64,000 nt of DNA from JADFDG01 sp965232985. Lineage in GTDB: Bacteria; Pseudomonadota; Gammaproteobacteria; Pseudomonadales; JADFDG01. The DNA is taken from NCBI GenBank assembly GCA_965232985.1, contig CBDDRC010000031.1, positions 1 through 64,000 on the forward strand. The letters run 5' to 3'. The translations under genes and the position numbers were made by a program. The notes beneath the pieces are model-generated. The model did no database searches, was not told the DNA's origin, and saw only the letters and a list, made by a program, of their open reading frames with translations. Below are positions 17,678 to 26,767 of the stretch, in pieces (position 1 is the first letter of the stretch; each line of letters opens with the position of its first letter).

Positions 17678-18753
17678 CAGGTGGCCCTCGTCTGCTTACG
17701 GATGACGGATTTCTTCGCGGCAGCCTTCTTGATACCGGTTTTCTTTGTACTGGCTTTCTTTGCGCTAATCTTCTTCGTCGGCGCTCGTTGCGGCGAAATT
17801 TTTCCCGGCGCGACTTTTTTCGCTGCAGCTTTCTTCGTCGCAGTTTTCTTCGGCACAGCTTTCTTCGGCGAGGCCTTCTTGGCCGCCGGTTTCGCTGCGG
17901 CCTTGCGACCAACCCAACCCCTGGCGCGCGCCTCAATCATGTGCGGCGTCTCCTCATCGAGCCAATAAGCGTCATCCTCGGTGATGACGAGGATCTCTTC
18001 CCACTTGGCGCCAATGCCGTGGCAATCAAGATGCGGCTCCACGGCCCACACCCCGGGCTGCGGCTTGTGGTCGGATTCGATCCCGTCATTCCATAGCGGC
18101 GATTCGTTCTGCGCCGGATTGAGGCGGGCGCGCAGGCCCTGCGGTACCAGCCAGGTGAACTGATCGAGACCGAAACCAAACAGATGGCGATTCGTCCACC
18201 AGCTTTCCTCTATTTTTGCGACCCGGTGCGCAAGCACGCGCTGCGGATACTTGCGGTGCGCACTCACATAACCCTGCCGCGCAATCAGCGCATCAACATC
18301 CTGGTAAATATCGCGAAAGGTCCGGCCGGCCTTTACGCCGTCGAGGATCAGTGCACGGTAGGCAATCAGATCGCGCTTCAACTGCTTGTACTCAGGGCTT
18401 TCTTCGCCAAAAAATGTCGACCAGCCAATGTCGGCAACATAACCATCCACCAGCGGGGCAACATCCAGAATCACCGGCATGCCGTGCTCAAGCTTGCGGT
18501 TGGTGGGGAAGAACTGGAAATCGTTCCAGAAGCCGGTGAAGGCGGTGCGATCACCGAACCAGGCAAACGGTTTGTGAAAAAAAGTCGTGACGCCACTCTC
18601 GCGCAACCACGCCTCCATCAACGTCACGGCATCTTTCTCGGTCATGCCTGCTTCGAGTTGCGCACCAACCTGCTCGACACAGGCATAGGCCAGCCGCTGT
18701 ACGTCACGGAAACGCGCCAGCTCGCGCGCGGTAAAATCCTGCTGCTTGATCAT
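17677..18753 (-). CDS. M24 metallopeptidase-like protein with a histone H1-like C-terminal tail
   Basis: Residues 1-280 form a pita-bread M24 fold as in Xaa-Pro aminopeptidases and methionine aminopeptidases. Metal ligands appear as Asp97 and Asp108 (VILDVAPLVDGYVADIGWS), probably a histidine near 176-190, Glu239 (WAVEPHLD) and Glu252 or 253 (KWEEILVIT). From about residue 282 to 358 the chain becomes a Lys/Ala/Pro repeat (AAAKPAAKKASPKKAVPKK and similar) like histone H1 tails or AlgP, which is not part of the M24 family. GGAGG stands before the ATG at 18753. It overlaps the alpha/beta hydrolase gene by one base. Confidence 0.82.
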   Translation of the reverse strand: MIKQQDFTARELARFRDVQRLAYACVEQVGAQLEAGMTEKDAVTLMEAWLRESGVTTFFHKPFAWFGDRTAFTGFWNDFQFFPTNRKLEHGMPVILDVAPLVDGYVADIGWSTFFGEESPEYKQLKRDLIAYRALILDGVKAGRTFRDIYQDVDALIARQGYVSAHRKYPQRVLAHRVAKIEESWWTNRHLFGFGLDQFTWLVPQGLRARLNPAQNESPLWNDGIESDHKPQPGVWAVEPHLDCHGIGAKWEEILVITEDDAYWLDEETPHMIEARARGWVGRKAAAKPAAKKASPKKAVPKKTATKKAAAKKVAPGKISPQRAPTKKISAKKASTKKTGIKKAAAKKSVIRKQTRAT

Positions 18754-18889
18754 GGCGGGCCTCCGGGCCGGGTAGTCAGTTGCCGGCCCACACTATGACC
18801 GCCTGACCACCCGTCTTGCATGGCTATATCTGCCAGCAATCTGTCACTTCCGGACAGCCCAACCCCGGACAACCGCACCTCAGGAAAAA

Positions 18890-19252
18890 TCAGTCGTCAA
18901 GAATTGCCTGCGCCTGCCCGCTGATCAGCGTGTCGATGGCACGCAACTGATCGAGCAGGACACCTGTGTCACCGCTGGTCTGCGTAAAGGCCAGCTCGGC
19001 GATCGGCACGATCGCGCAATCCGCAGGCAGCGGGTGATCGCCCTCCAGCAGGGCGCGGAAACGGGGAATGAATATCCACTGCAACCATTGGGTGAACGCC
19101 AGCGTGTCGTGACAGAACGGTACCTCACTGGCCAGCCGCTCCAGGGGCGGCGCCATGCCTTCCCACAGCCCGAGGGCGCGCAACTCGCGCTCGGCACCGG
19201 CCAGCAGCAAAACCAGCTCGCCACGCAACGCGGCATATTCCCGGTCATTCAT
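18890..19252 (-). CDS. YqcC-like protein (DUF446)
   Basis: A 120-residue soluble protein. Features typical of the YqcC family include a helical N-terminus (REYAALRGELVLLLAGAERE), the central PFCHDTLAFTQWLQWIFIPRF and a C-terminal ELAF. The function of the family is unknown. I place the start at 19252, overlapping the last eight bases of the HAD hydrolase gene upstream, because the product then begins as in the family (MNDREY). It ends the housekeeping run that starts at argH. Confidence 0.75.
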   Translation of the reverse strand: MNDREYAALRGELVLLLAGAERELRALGLWEGMAPPLERLASEVPFCHDTLAFTQWLQWIFIPRFRALLEGDHPLPADCAIVPIAELAFTQTSGDTGVLLDQLRAIDTLISGQAQAILDD

Positions 19253-19949
19253 CGAAATGGCCCAGCAGATTTTCCAGCTCATGAAAATGCTCGAACGCAT
19301 GCACATCATCAGGCAGCGCCAGCGGGCGTGGCAGACATAGCGGATTGGCCCAAATCACGCCGATGTCCAGATCGCGCGCCGCACGCACATCCTGCTCCGG
19401 GTGATCGCCGATATGCACGGCAGCGCGAGCAGGAACTCCGGCATCTGCCAAAGCGCGGGCGAACATCGTCGGATCCGGTTTGGCGCGGCCCACTTTTTCC
19501 GCCGACAGAATAACCTCAAACAGATGCCCAACACCGATGCGGGCAAGATCGGCATTGCCGTTGCTGAGCGCGGCGAGCCGATAGCGGCCGGCAAGTTTCT
19601 CCAGCAATTCGCGCGCACCAGGGAAAAACGTGACTGCGTTGCGGTGCGTGAGAAATTCTTCCAGTGCCTGTTGCGCCAGCGCGCGCGCCTCCGCAGCGCC
19701 GTAGCCCGCGTCGACGATGGCCCCGGTCATTGCATCGCGACGCAGCGCGGTCAGGTTATGGATGTAATCCGGCCGCGCCGCGAACAAGGCGTTGCGCCGA
19801 TCGCGCATGCCATCGACATCAATCTGCGCGACCACCGCCGGCGCCCGGGCCGCCAGCCAACGCCAGGTCTCGGCTTCGGCACGATCAATCACCGGCTCGA
19901 CCGGCCAGAGGGTGTTGTCAAGATCGAAGCAAATCAGGCGCAGCGGCAT
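19245..19949 (-). CDS. HAD-superfamily hydrolase
   Basis: A 234-residue haloacid-dehalogenase-like phosphatase with all four motifs: I FDLDNTLW (D9 and D11), II ALSNGN, III the lysine in RAKPDP, and IV IGDHPEQDV. The helical cap lies between motifs I and II (about 15-90), as in YigB-type enzymes, which act on sugar phosphates or FMN. Position directly after xerC, seven bases away, is the same as the yigB/xerC arrangement in other gammaproteobacteria. The long frame upstream is not coding, and the ATG at 19949 gives the proper N-terminus. Confidence 0.87.
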   Translation of the reverse strand: MPLRLICFDLDNTLWPVEPVIDRAEAETWRWLAARAPAVVAQIDVDGMRDRRNALFAARPDYIHNLTALRRDAMTGAIVDAGYGAAEARALAQQALEEFLTHRNAVTFFPGARELLEKLAGRYRLAALSNGNADLARIGVGHLFEVILSAEKVGRAKPDPTMFARALADAGVPARAAVHIGDHPEQDVRAARDLDIGVIWANPLCLPRPLALPDDVHAFEHFHELENLLGHFDE

Positions 19950-19956
19950 GGGCACT

Positions 19957-20919
19957 TCACGGACCGGGTTCCCGCTTGCGCTTTTTCGCGCGCGGATGCG
20001 CCTGATCGTACACCTGGGCCAGATGCTGAAAATCCAGGTGCGTGTAGATCTGCGTCGTAGCGATGTCGGCATGGCCAAGCAATTCCTGCACGGCACGCAA
20101 ATCGCCGGAGGATTCAAGCAGATGTGTAGCGAACGAGTGCCGCAGCATGTGCGGATGCAACCGTGACGGCACGCCCTTCGCCAATCCCGCCCGCGCCAAC
20201 CGTTGCTGCACCACGCGCGAACCAATCCGCTCACCGCGCCGGGTAACAAACAAGGCGCGCATTCCGACATCAAGAGCCAGTTGTGCCCGCAATGGCAGCC
20301 AGACCCTGATGGCGGTGATCGCCTTGCGACCTACCGGCACGATGCGCGTCTTGCGGCCCTTGCCGGTGACGGTGAGCTCTGCTGCACCCAGGTCCAGCGC
20401 ATCAAGATCGATGGAAATCAGTTCGGCCAGCCGCAGGCCCGACGAATAAAGCAACTCGAACATCGCCTGATCGCGCGCCGCGAGCCAGCGCTCGGTCTCG
20501 GTGCTGTTGGCATCCACGGCGTCGTCAGCAGCGGCACATCCATCGAGCAGCCGCGAAAGGTCGTCCGGATCAAGTGCGTCAGGCAGTTTGCGGGCGCTCT
20601 TCGGTGCCCGCACGCCGAGCGCAGGATTGTCGGTGGCGTGGCCTTCACGCAGCAGGTATTGATAAAACGTGCGCACCGCCGACAGCGCGCGCTGAATGCT
20701 GCGCCCGCCCAGACCTTGACGATGCGCAGCAGCGACAAACTGGCGCAAGTGCGCAGTCTTCACCTGCTCCCAGTTGGCCAACAAGGGCTGCTGCGCGCAC
20801 CAGGCGACAAGTCGCGCAAGATCACGCGCATAACTTTCCTGAGTGTGTGCCGACAGTTGCCGCTCGGTGGCGAGATGTCGAAGAAATGCCGCGATGTCCG
20901 CGCGCAAGGCGTCAGTCAT
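19957..20919 (-). CDS. xerC: Tyrosine recombinase XerC
   Basis: The 320-residue product has a SAM-like N-terminal DNA-binding domain (1-90) and a catalytic domain with the full set: Arg163 (SSGLRLAEL), Lys187 (TGKGRK), His257 and Arg260 (HPHMLRHSFATHLL), His283 (LLGHADI) and nucleophile Tyr292 (TTQIYTHLD). With XerD it resolves chromosome dimers at dif. Residues about 128-147 (AAADDAVDANSTETERW) are an insertion over the usual 298-residue E. coli protein. The gene follows the DUF484 gene, the usual dapF-DUF484-xerC order. Confidence 0.93.
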   Translation of the reverse strand: MTDALRADIAAFLRHLATERQLSAHTQESYARDLARLVAWCAQQPLLANWEQVKTAHLRQFVAAAHRQGLGGRSIQRALSAVRTFYQYLLREGHATDNPALGVRAPKSARKLPDALDPDDLSRLLDGCAAADDAVDANSTETERWLAARDQAMFELLYSSGLRLAELISIDLDALDLGAAELTVTGKGRKTRIVPVGRKAITAIRVWLPLRAQLALDVGMRALFVTRRGERIGSRVVQQRLARAGLAKGVPSRLHPHMLRHSFATHLLESSGDLRAVQELLGHADIATTQIYTHLDFQHLAQVYDQAHPRAKKRKREPGP

Positions 20920-20932
20920 CGCGGTATCCGGT

Positions 20933-21682
20933 TCAGCCGCCGGCGCGGACACGCTCCACGGCCTCGCGCCCTGAACGCAGCGCGTACAGCCGGCGGGCCA
21001 CCACATCGCCAATGTAACTGACGAACAATGTGTCCATGCCGGATTTGAAATGCTGCGGATCGCGGGCGCCGATGGCGAGCAATCCGAGCTGCCGAAGCGG
21101 GGCGGCGTGGAAAAAGAGCGGGACTATGGCGGCAGAGCCAACTGCCTCGGCGGTGTCGCCAAATACATAACGCAATTCTTCCGGGCGCAGCACACCACAG
21201 ATGACCCGCTGACCTTTCAGCAAACCCCCGATCTGCGCTTCGGCATCGGCAGCATCCGCCACCTGCACACGCGCCGGCAGCGCATCCGCGCGCATATCAA
21301 ACAGCGTCAGCGACAGGGTCGCCATGGAAAAATCATCAAGTAATGAACGTGACAACGCCTGTGCCAGCGCGGCCACATCCTCGCTCTCGATCAGTGCCAG
21401 TACGAGCGCGCGCGTCTTTTCGAAAATGAGATCGTTATCGCGGGCGATCGTCAGCAAGCCATTCAGCCGTTCGCGCAACTCGATATTGCGCTCGCGCAGT
21501 ACGCCGACCTGGCGTTCGACCAGCGACACCGCGGTGCCGGCGCTATGCGGGATACTCAGATCGGCAAGCAGTTCCGCGCGGCCGGCAAAAAAATCCGGGT
21601 GCGCACGCAAAAACTGCGCTACCTGATCCGCAGTGGGCGCCGCGTTCTGCTCGGCATTTTTGGTCGATGCTTGCTCGCTCAT
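20933..21682 (-). CDS. DUF484 family protein
   Basis: A 249-residue soluble protein. The N-terminal segment (VAQFLRAHPDFFAGRAELLADLSIPH) is the DUF484 signature, followed by a coiled-coil-like stretch (RNIELRERLNGLL) and a GAF-like C-terminal half. In gammaproteobacteria this gene sits between dapF and xerC, as here. Its function is unknown; a link to cell division or recombination is only inferred from context. It lies 13 bases before xerC. Confidence 0.88.
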   Translation of the reverse strand: MSEQASTKNAEQNAAPTADQVAQFLRAHPDFFAGRAELLADLSIPHSAGTAVSLVERQVGVLRERNIELRERLNGLLTIARDNDLIFEKTRALVLALIESEDVAALAQALSRSLLDDFSMATLSLTLFDMRADALPARVQVADAADAEAQIGGLLKGQRVICGVLRPEELRYVFGDTAEAVGSAAIVPLFFHAAPLRQLGLLAIGARDPQHFKSGMDTLFVSYIGDVVARRLYALRSGREAVERVRAGG

Positions 21683-21731
21683 GCGCTGCCTGCCAGTGCT
21701 TTCTTCGCCAATTTTTTGATCGCCAGATATT

Positions 21732-22619
21732 TCACAGGTCGATTTGACCGTGGAAAACTGTGGTTGCCGGCCCGGTCATGAACACGTGGGCGCCAAAGAC
21801 GCGCACATCGTGGCGGATGACCAGCTTGCCTCCGGGGAGCGTAACCGACACTTCGTCGTCGAGCCAGCCGTTGAGCTGGCCGGCAACGACTGCTGCGCAG
21901 GCGCCCGTGCCGCAGGCCAGCGTCTCGCCGGTGCCGCGCTCGAACACACGCAGGGCGATGGCATTGCGGCCCAGCACCTGCAGGAAACCGATGTTGGCCC
22001 GGGCCGGGAATAGCGGGTGTCGCTCCAGTTCCGGGCCGAGCAACCCGACTGGCGCCTGGACGACATCATCGACGCGCAGCACCCCATGCGGGTTGCCCAT
22101 CGATACCAGCGTCAATTCGCACTCCCCGCGCGCCGTGGCCACGGTCGCCACGGTGCCTTGGCCGTGGGCAGTGTTGCGCGTGGCGATCGCGCGGGTGGTA
22201 TCGGCCGGAATGTCAGCGCCGGCGAGCTGCGCGGGGCCCATGTCGACAACCACCTGCTCATCCTGCATCACCTCAAGACTGATCACGCCCTGCATCACCT
22301 CAACCACCAGATGCCGTTTGCGGGTCAGGCCGCGGCCACGCACGAAACGGGCAAAACAGCGCGCGCCATTGCCGCACTGCTCCACCTCGCCACCGTCGCA
22401 GTTGAAAATGCGGTAGCGGAAATCGGCAGCGGGCGTTGCCGGCGGCTCGACCACCAGCAACTGGTCAAAACCGATGCCGAAATGGCGATCGGCGAGACGC
22501 CGGATGTTGGCTGGCGCGAAGAAGCGCTCGCGCAGCGGACCGTCGAGGTGCTGGGTGACGAGATCGACAACCATGAAATCGTTGCCCAGACCGTGCATCT
22601 TGCTGAATTTGAGGCGCAT
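21732..22619 (-). CDS. dapF: Diaminopimelate epimerase
   Basis: DapF converts LL- to meso-diaminopimelate for peptidoglycan and lysine. The 295-residue product begins with KFSKMHGLGNDF and has the two catalytic cysteines: Cys82 in QCGNGARCFARFV and Cys236 in LACGTGACAAVV. It is some 20 residues longer than E. coli DapF, with extra residues around ATRNTAHGQGTVATVATARG. It lies 16 bases after lysA, so lptM, lysA and dapF form one unit. Confidence 0.94.
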   Translation of the reverse strand: MRLKFSKMHGLGNDFMVVDLVTQHLDGPLRERFFAPANIRRLADRHFGIGFDQLLVVEPPATPAADFRYRIFNCDGGEVEQCGNGARCFARFVRGRGLTRKRHLVVEVMQGVISLEVMQDEQVVVDMGPAQLAGADIPADTTRAIATRNTAHGQGTVATVATARGECELTLVSMGNPHGVLRVDDVVQAPVGLLGPELERHPLFPARANIGFLQVLGRNAIALRVFERGTGETLACGTGACAAVVAGQLNGWLDDEVSVTLPGGKLVIRHDVRVFGAHVFMTGPATTVFHGQIDL

Positions 22620-22635
22620 GGGGGCAATTCTGGAC

Positions 22636-23907
22636 TCAGGGCAGCAACGATTCCAGCGCCAGCAGGTCGGCCACCGTCTCGCGACGACGGACGATGTGCG
22701 CGCTGTCGCCGTCGACCATCACCTCGGCGGCGCGACCGCGGGTGTTGTAGTTGGAGCTCATCACGAAGCCGTAAGCGCCGGCCGAGCGCACCGCCAGCAA
22801 GTCGCCGGGCGCGATGGCGAGCTCGCGCTCCTTGCCGAGGAAATCGCCGGTCTCGCAGACCGGGCCGACCACATCCCAGCGTTGCATTGGCGTGTCGTCA
22901 GCGCGCTGCGCATGTTCGCCGCCGCGCGGGGCCACCGCGACAATTTCCTGCCAGGCTCCATAGAGCGCCGGGCGGATCAGGTCGTTCATGGCGCCGTCGA
23001 TGATGGCGAAATTCTTGTGGTCGTTGCTCTTCAGAAATTCGACGCGGGTGACGAAGATGCCCGCGTTGGCGCAGATTGCCCGGCCCGGCTCCATCCACAC
23101 CGGGATGCGGCGACTGCCGAGCTTCGCCAGCACCTGGCCGATGTATGCGGCCGGTTCCGGCGGCGTTTCATCGCGATAGCGCACGCCGAGGCCGCCGCCA
23201 AGATCCAGATGATGCAGCGGGATGCCGTCGGCAGCGAGCGCGTCGACCAACGCCAGCACCCGATCGAGTGCATCGAGAAACGGCGCGGTCGTGGTCAGCT
23301 GCGAGCCGATATGGCAAGCAACGCCGACGATCGCAATGTGCGGCAACGCAGCGGCACGGCGGTATATTTCCTGCGCCTTGCCAATCTCGACGCCAAACTT
23401 GTTTTCCTTGAGCCCCGTGGAGATATACGGATGCGTCTGCGCATCAACATCCGGATTCACCCGCAACGAAATGCGTGCCTTGATGCCAAGGTCGCCGGCA
23501 ACCGCGTTGATGCGATCCAGCTCGGCATCGGATTCGACGTTGAAACAGGCGATGCCGAGTTGCAGCGCGCGACGGATTTCGTGTTCCTGCTTGCCCAAGC
23601 CTGAAAAAACCACTTTCGCCGGATCGCCGCCGGCCGCGATGACACGCGCCAGCTCGCCACCGGAAACGATATCAAAACCGGCGCCGAGCCGCGCCAGCAC
23701 ATTGAGCACGGCCAGGTTGGAGTTGGCCTTTACTGCAAAGCAGATGCAATGCGGGTGCTGGCCAAATGCCGAGTCGAAAGCGCGGTAATGCCGCTCCAGT
23801 GTCGCTCGCGAATAGACATATAACGGCGTACCGAAACGCGCGGCAAGTTCTCGCACCGGCACACTTTCCGCGTGCAATTCGCCGTCGCGGTATTCAAAGT
23901 GATCCAT
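22636..23907 (-). CDS. lysA: Diaminopimelate decarboxylase
   Basis: LysA decarboxylates meso-diaminopimelate to lysine. The 423-residue product is a group IV decarboxylase: PLP lysine K60 in CFAVKANSNL, the glycine loop LDLGGGLGV, PGRAI, and the C-terminal CETGDFLGKER with the active-site Cys-Glu and a late Tyr (SAGAYGF). I chose the ATG at 23907, which follows AAAGG, over an ATG seven codons upstream. The start overlaps the end of the lptM gene by 14 bases. Confidence 0.94.
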   Translation of the reverse strand: MDHFEYRDGELHAESVPVRELAARFGTPLYVYSRATLERHYRAFDSAFGQHPHCICFAVKANSNLAVLNVLARLGAGFDIVSGGELARVIAAGGDPAKVVFSGLGKQEHEIRRALQLGIACFNVESDAELDRINAVAGDLGIKARISLRVNPDVDAQTHPYISTGLKENKFGVEIGKAQEIYRRAAALPHIAIVGVACHIGSQLTTTAPFLDALDRVLALVDALAADGIPLHHLDLGGGLGVRYRDETPPEPAAYIGQVLAKLGSRRIPVWMEPGRAICANAGIFVTRVEFLKSNDHKNFAIIDGAMNDLIRPALYGAWQEIVAVAPRGGEHAQRADDTPMQRWDVVGPVCETGDFLGKERELAIAPGDLLAVRSAGAYGFVMSSNYNTRGRAAEVMVDGDSAHIVRRRETVADLLALESLLP

Positions 23908-24115
23908 TGCCTTTTTCCACTGTTGCATCGGCAGCAGGTTGCGCCGGTGGCGCAATCACAGCCGCCGGAGCTATCGGCGGCGCCTTGTGCGAGGGCGGTA
24001 ACTGGTCGGCGGGCGGATCCTCATCAAAATACAGTGGGCCCATCTGGCCGCAGCCGGCCAGCGCGCAGCCAAGCACAAGCGACGCCACCAGCATGCACAC
24101 AAGACGGCTGTTCAT
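23894..24115 (-). CDS. lptM: LptM (YifL/LppL) small lipoprotein
   Basis: A 73-residue prolipoprotein with a signal peptide and lipobox ALAGC (Cys22). The diagnostic motif CGQMGPLYF follows directly and the tail is Pro/Ala-rich. LptM helps the LPS transporter LptD fold with its correct disulfides at the outer membrane. The lptM-lysA-dapF order matches the lppL-lysA-dapF order in Pseudomonas. The family is short, and the length fits. Confidence 0.88.
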   Translation of the reverse strand: MNSRLVCMLVASLVLGCALAGCGQMGPLYFDEDPPADQLPPSHKAPPIAPAAVIAPPAQPAADATVEKGNGSL

Positions 24116-24125
24116 CGTGTCCGCC

Positions 24126-25520
24126 TCAGCTGCCGATCCGCTGGCGCGCATCGACTATCGCCTTGCGCACCTGCGAAGGAGCAGTGCCGCCGATGTGATC
24201 ACGTGCATTCACCGAGCCTTCGAGGGTGAGCACCGCGAACACGTCGGCGCCGATTTCCGGCGCAAAGTGCTGCAACTCGGCAAGCGTCAGTTGCGCCAGA
24301 TCGCGCTGCTGTTCAACGCCGAAGCGCACCGCCTTGCCGACAACTTCATGTGCCTCGCGGAACGGCAGGCCTTTCTTGACGAGATAATCGGCGAGATCCG
24401 TTGCCGTCGAAAAACCGCGCCGCGCCGCTTCGCGCATCACCTCGCGATTCGGCTCGATCGCCGGCACCATGTCGGCGAAAGCGCGCAGACAACCCCGCAC
24501 TGTGTCGGCGGCGTCGAACAGCGGCTCCTTGTCTTCCTGGTTGTCCTTGTTGTACGCCAGCGGCTGCGATTTCATCAGCGTCAGCAGCGCCATCAGGTCA
24601 CCGTAAACCCGGCCGCTCTTGCCACGCACAAGTTCCGGCACATCCGGGTTTTTCTTCTGCGGCATGATCGAGCTGCCGGTGCAGAAACGATCCGGCAGGT
24701 TGATGAAATTGAACTGCGAACTGGCCCACAGCACCAGCTCTTCCGAGAAGCGCGACAGGTGCGTAAGCAGAATGGCCGCCGCCGCGCAGAACTCGATAGC
24801 GAAATCACGATCGCTTACCGCATCGAGCGAATTACGGCAAACGTCGTCGAAGCCGAGCAGCTCGCGGGTGAGGTTGCGGTCGATCGGGTACGTGGTGCCG
24901 GCCAGCGCCGCCGAACCCAGCGGCAGGCGGTTGACGCGCTTGCGGCAATCGACGAAGCGCTCGTGGTCACGTTCGATGTTCTCGAACCAGGCGAGCATGT
25001 GATGGCCGAAAGTCACCGGCTGCGCGGCCTGCAAATGCGTGAAACCCGGCATGATGGTGTCGGCTTCGCGACCGGCAACATCGATGAGCCCGCGCTGCAG
25101 GCGGCGGATTTCACCGAGGATGAAATCGATTTCGTCGCGCAGCCACAACCGGACATCGGTGGCAACCTGATCGTTGCGCGAACGGCCCGTGTGCAGCTTC
25201 TTGCCGGCAACGCCGATGCGCTCGGTGAGCCGCGCCTCGATGTTCATGTGCACGTCTTCCAGCGCCACCGACCAGACAAACGTGCCGGCTTCGATCTCGG
25301 CGCGAATCTGCTCCAGCCCGGCGATGATGCTGTCGCGCTCTGCCACGGTGAGCACACCCACCTGCGCCAGCATGGTGGCGTGGGCGATTGAACCGGTGAT
25401 GTCGTGGCGCCAGAGGCGCTGATCGAAAGCAACACTGGCCGTGAACCGGGCGACAAAGGCATCGGTGGGCTCGGTGAAGCGCCCGCCCCAAGCCTGATTG
25501 GTATCCTGTTTCTCGCTCAT
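24126..25520 (-). CDS. argH: Argininosuccinate lyase
   Basis: ArgH splits argininosuccinate into arginine and fumarate, the last arginine step. The 464-residue product carries the fumarase/aspartase signature GSSIMPQKKNPD with catalytic Ser283, His162 in FTHLQAAQPV and HTGRSRNDQVATD near residue 110. The start at 25520 gives the expected AWGGRF near the N-terminus; the frame is open for another 36 codons but those do not match the family. It is divergent from algZ, with 117 bases between that contain a minus-strand TATACT (25572-25577) as a possible -10. Confidence 0.95.
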   Translation of the reverse strand: MSEKQDTNQAWGGRFTEPTDAFVARFTASVAFDQRLWRHDITGSIAHATMLAQVGVLTVAERDSIIAGLEQIRAEIEAGTFVWSVALEDVHMNIEARLTERIGVAGKKLHTGRSRNDQVATDVRLWLRDEIDFILGEIRRLQRGLIDVAGREADTIMPGFTHLQAAQPVTFGHHMLAWFENIERDHERFVDCRKRVNRLPLGSAALAGTTYPIDRNLTRELLGFDDVCRNSLDAVSDRDFAIEFCAAAAILLTHLSRFSEELVLWASSQFNFINLPDRFCTGSSIMPQKKNPDVPELVRGKSGRVYGDLMALLTLMKSQPLAYNKDNQEDKEPLFDAADTVRGCLRAFADMVPAIEPNREVMREAARRGFSTATDLADYLVKKGLPFREAHEVVGKAVRFGVEQQRDLAQLTLAELQHFAPEIGADVFAVLTLEGSVNARDHIGGTAPSQVRKAIVDARQRIGS

Positions 25521-25637
25521 GACGGAATCCGCGTGGCCAGCGGGGCAATTGCCCACCAAAATAAAGCGCGCAGTATACAGCCCGCCGCCGGCATCGGCCC
25601 TTGCCAAGGGGCGGGGGCGCCGCGACACTCGCTATCG

Positions 25638-26717
25638 ATGGAACGCATGCAAACAGCCGCACCCACTGTCGATCACTTTTTTCTTCCGGATCTGTGCGGC
25701 CGCCGTGCCGTTGGCGTCGTGGTACTGGTTGCCGAGTTGCTCGCCATCGTCCTGGTACTCGCGCGCACCGGCTTTGCTGGCGAGCTGTGGAGCGAACTGG
25801 GGATTACCTCCCTGTTCGTGCAGTGGGTGGCGCTTACCACCGCCGTGGCACTGTGTGCATTGCGCCAGCCACTGGCCCAGATGCAGCGGCACATGGCCGC
25901 CGCGATTGCTTACGGCGTAATAGTGCTCGATGCACTGATCTTCAGCCTGATTGCCCAGTACGGCTACGGCTCATTGCTCGGCCCGTTCGCGCCCCAGGGA
26001 GAACCTTCCCTTGCTGCCGTGGCGGCCAATGTGCTCATTGCCGCCATCATCGGCGGCCTGGTACTGCGCTACTTCTATGTGCAGGAGCAGTTGCGGCTGC
26101 AACAGGAAGCCGAACTGCAGGCCCGCATCCAGGCTCTGCAATCGCGCATTCGGCCGCATTTTCTGTTCAACAGCATGAACATCATCGCCAGTCTGATCGT
26201 CACCGATCCGCGTACCGCCGAGGTCGTGGTCGAGGATCTTGCCGACCTGTTCCGCGCCAGCCTGCACGATGCCGGCAACGAGGTATCGCTGGCCCACGAA
26301 CTGGATCTGTGCCGACGTTATGTGCGCATCGAGCAGTTGCGCATGGGTGAGCGGCTGCGGGTCGACTGGCAGATCGACGATATCCCGCTCAACGACCTGC
26401 GAATTCCCCTGCTTACCCTGCAACCGCTGCTGGAAAACGCCATCTATCACGGTATCCAGCCATTGGCCGAAGGTGGCACGGTGACCCTGCAGATCACCTA
26501 CCGGGACGGCATTGTCACCATCCATGTGACCAACCCGGTCAGCCCGCTGACGGCGGACGGGCCAGGGGCCGGCGGCCACCGGGGTAATCGCATGGCCCTG
26601 GACAACATCCGCCACCGGCTGCAGGCCCTTTATGGCCCCGATGCCGGCATCAGCGGCGACCGGCATGCAGACACCTATGGCATGACGCTCCATTATCCTT
26701 TTAATATCAGCCGGTAG
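25638..26717 (+). CDS. algZ: AlgZ/FimS-type sensor histidine kinase
   Basis: A 359-residue membrane kinase of the LytS/His_kinase (PF06580) class. Four probable membrane helices occupy about residues 25-145. A coiled stretch (QEQLRLQQEAELQARIQALQ) follows, then the phosphoacceptor motif RIRPHFLFNSMNIIASLI, and an ATPase lobe with LQPLLENAIYHGI (N box) and NRMALDNIRHRL. In Pseudomonas the pair AlgZ/AlgR controls alginate and type IV pilus genes. The argH-algZ-algR-hemC order is the same here. The start could also be the ATG three codons later. Confidence 0.9.
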   Translation: MERMQTAAPTVDHFFLPDLCGRRAVGVVVLVAELLAIVLVLARTGFAGELWSELGITSLFVQWVALTTAVALCALRQPLAQMQRHMAAAIAYGVIVLDALIFSLIAQYGYGSLLGPFAPQGEPSLAAVAANVLIAAIIGGLVLRYFYVQEQLRLQQEAELQARIQALQSRIRPHFLFNSMNIIASLIVTDPRTAEVVVEDLADLFRASLHDAGNEVSLAHELDLCRRYVRIEQLRMGERLRVDWQIDDIPLNDLRIPLLTLQPLLENAIYHGIQPLAEGGTVTLQITYRDGIVTIHVTNPVSPLTADGPGAGGHRGNRMALDNIRHRLQALYGPDAGISGDRHADTYGMTLHYPFNISR

Positions 26718-26767
26718 GGTCTTACGCTGGCCCCGGTAAAGAAGAACAACAAAGCAGGTACACGCCA

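Noticed and set aside
19957..20919. xerC as the integrase of a mobile element
   Set aside because: It lies in the conserved dapF-DUF484-xerC-HAD housekeeping order and has no element boundaries around it.
23766..25391. A 541-codon plus-strand open frame
   Set aside because: Antisense to lysA, lptM and argH, which are unmistakable; the product is arginine- and histidine-rich shadow sequence.
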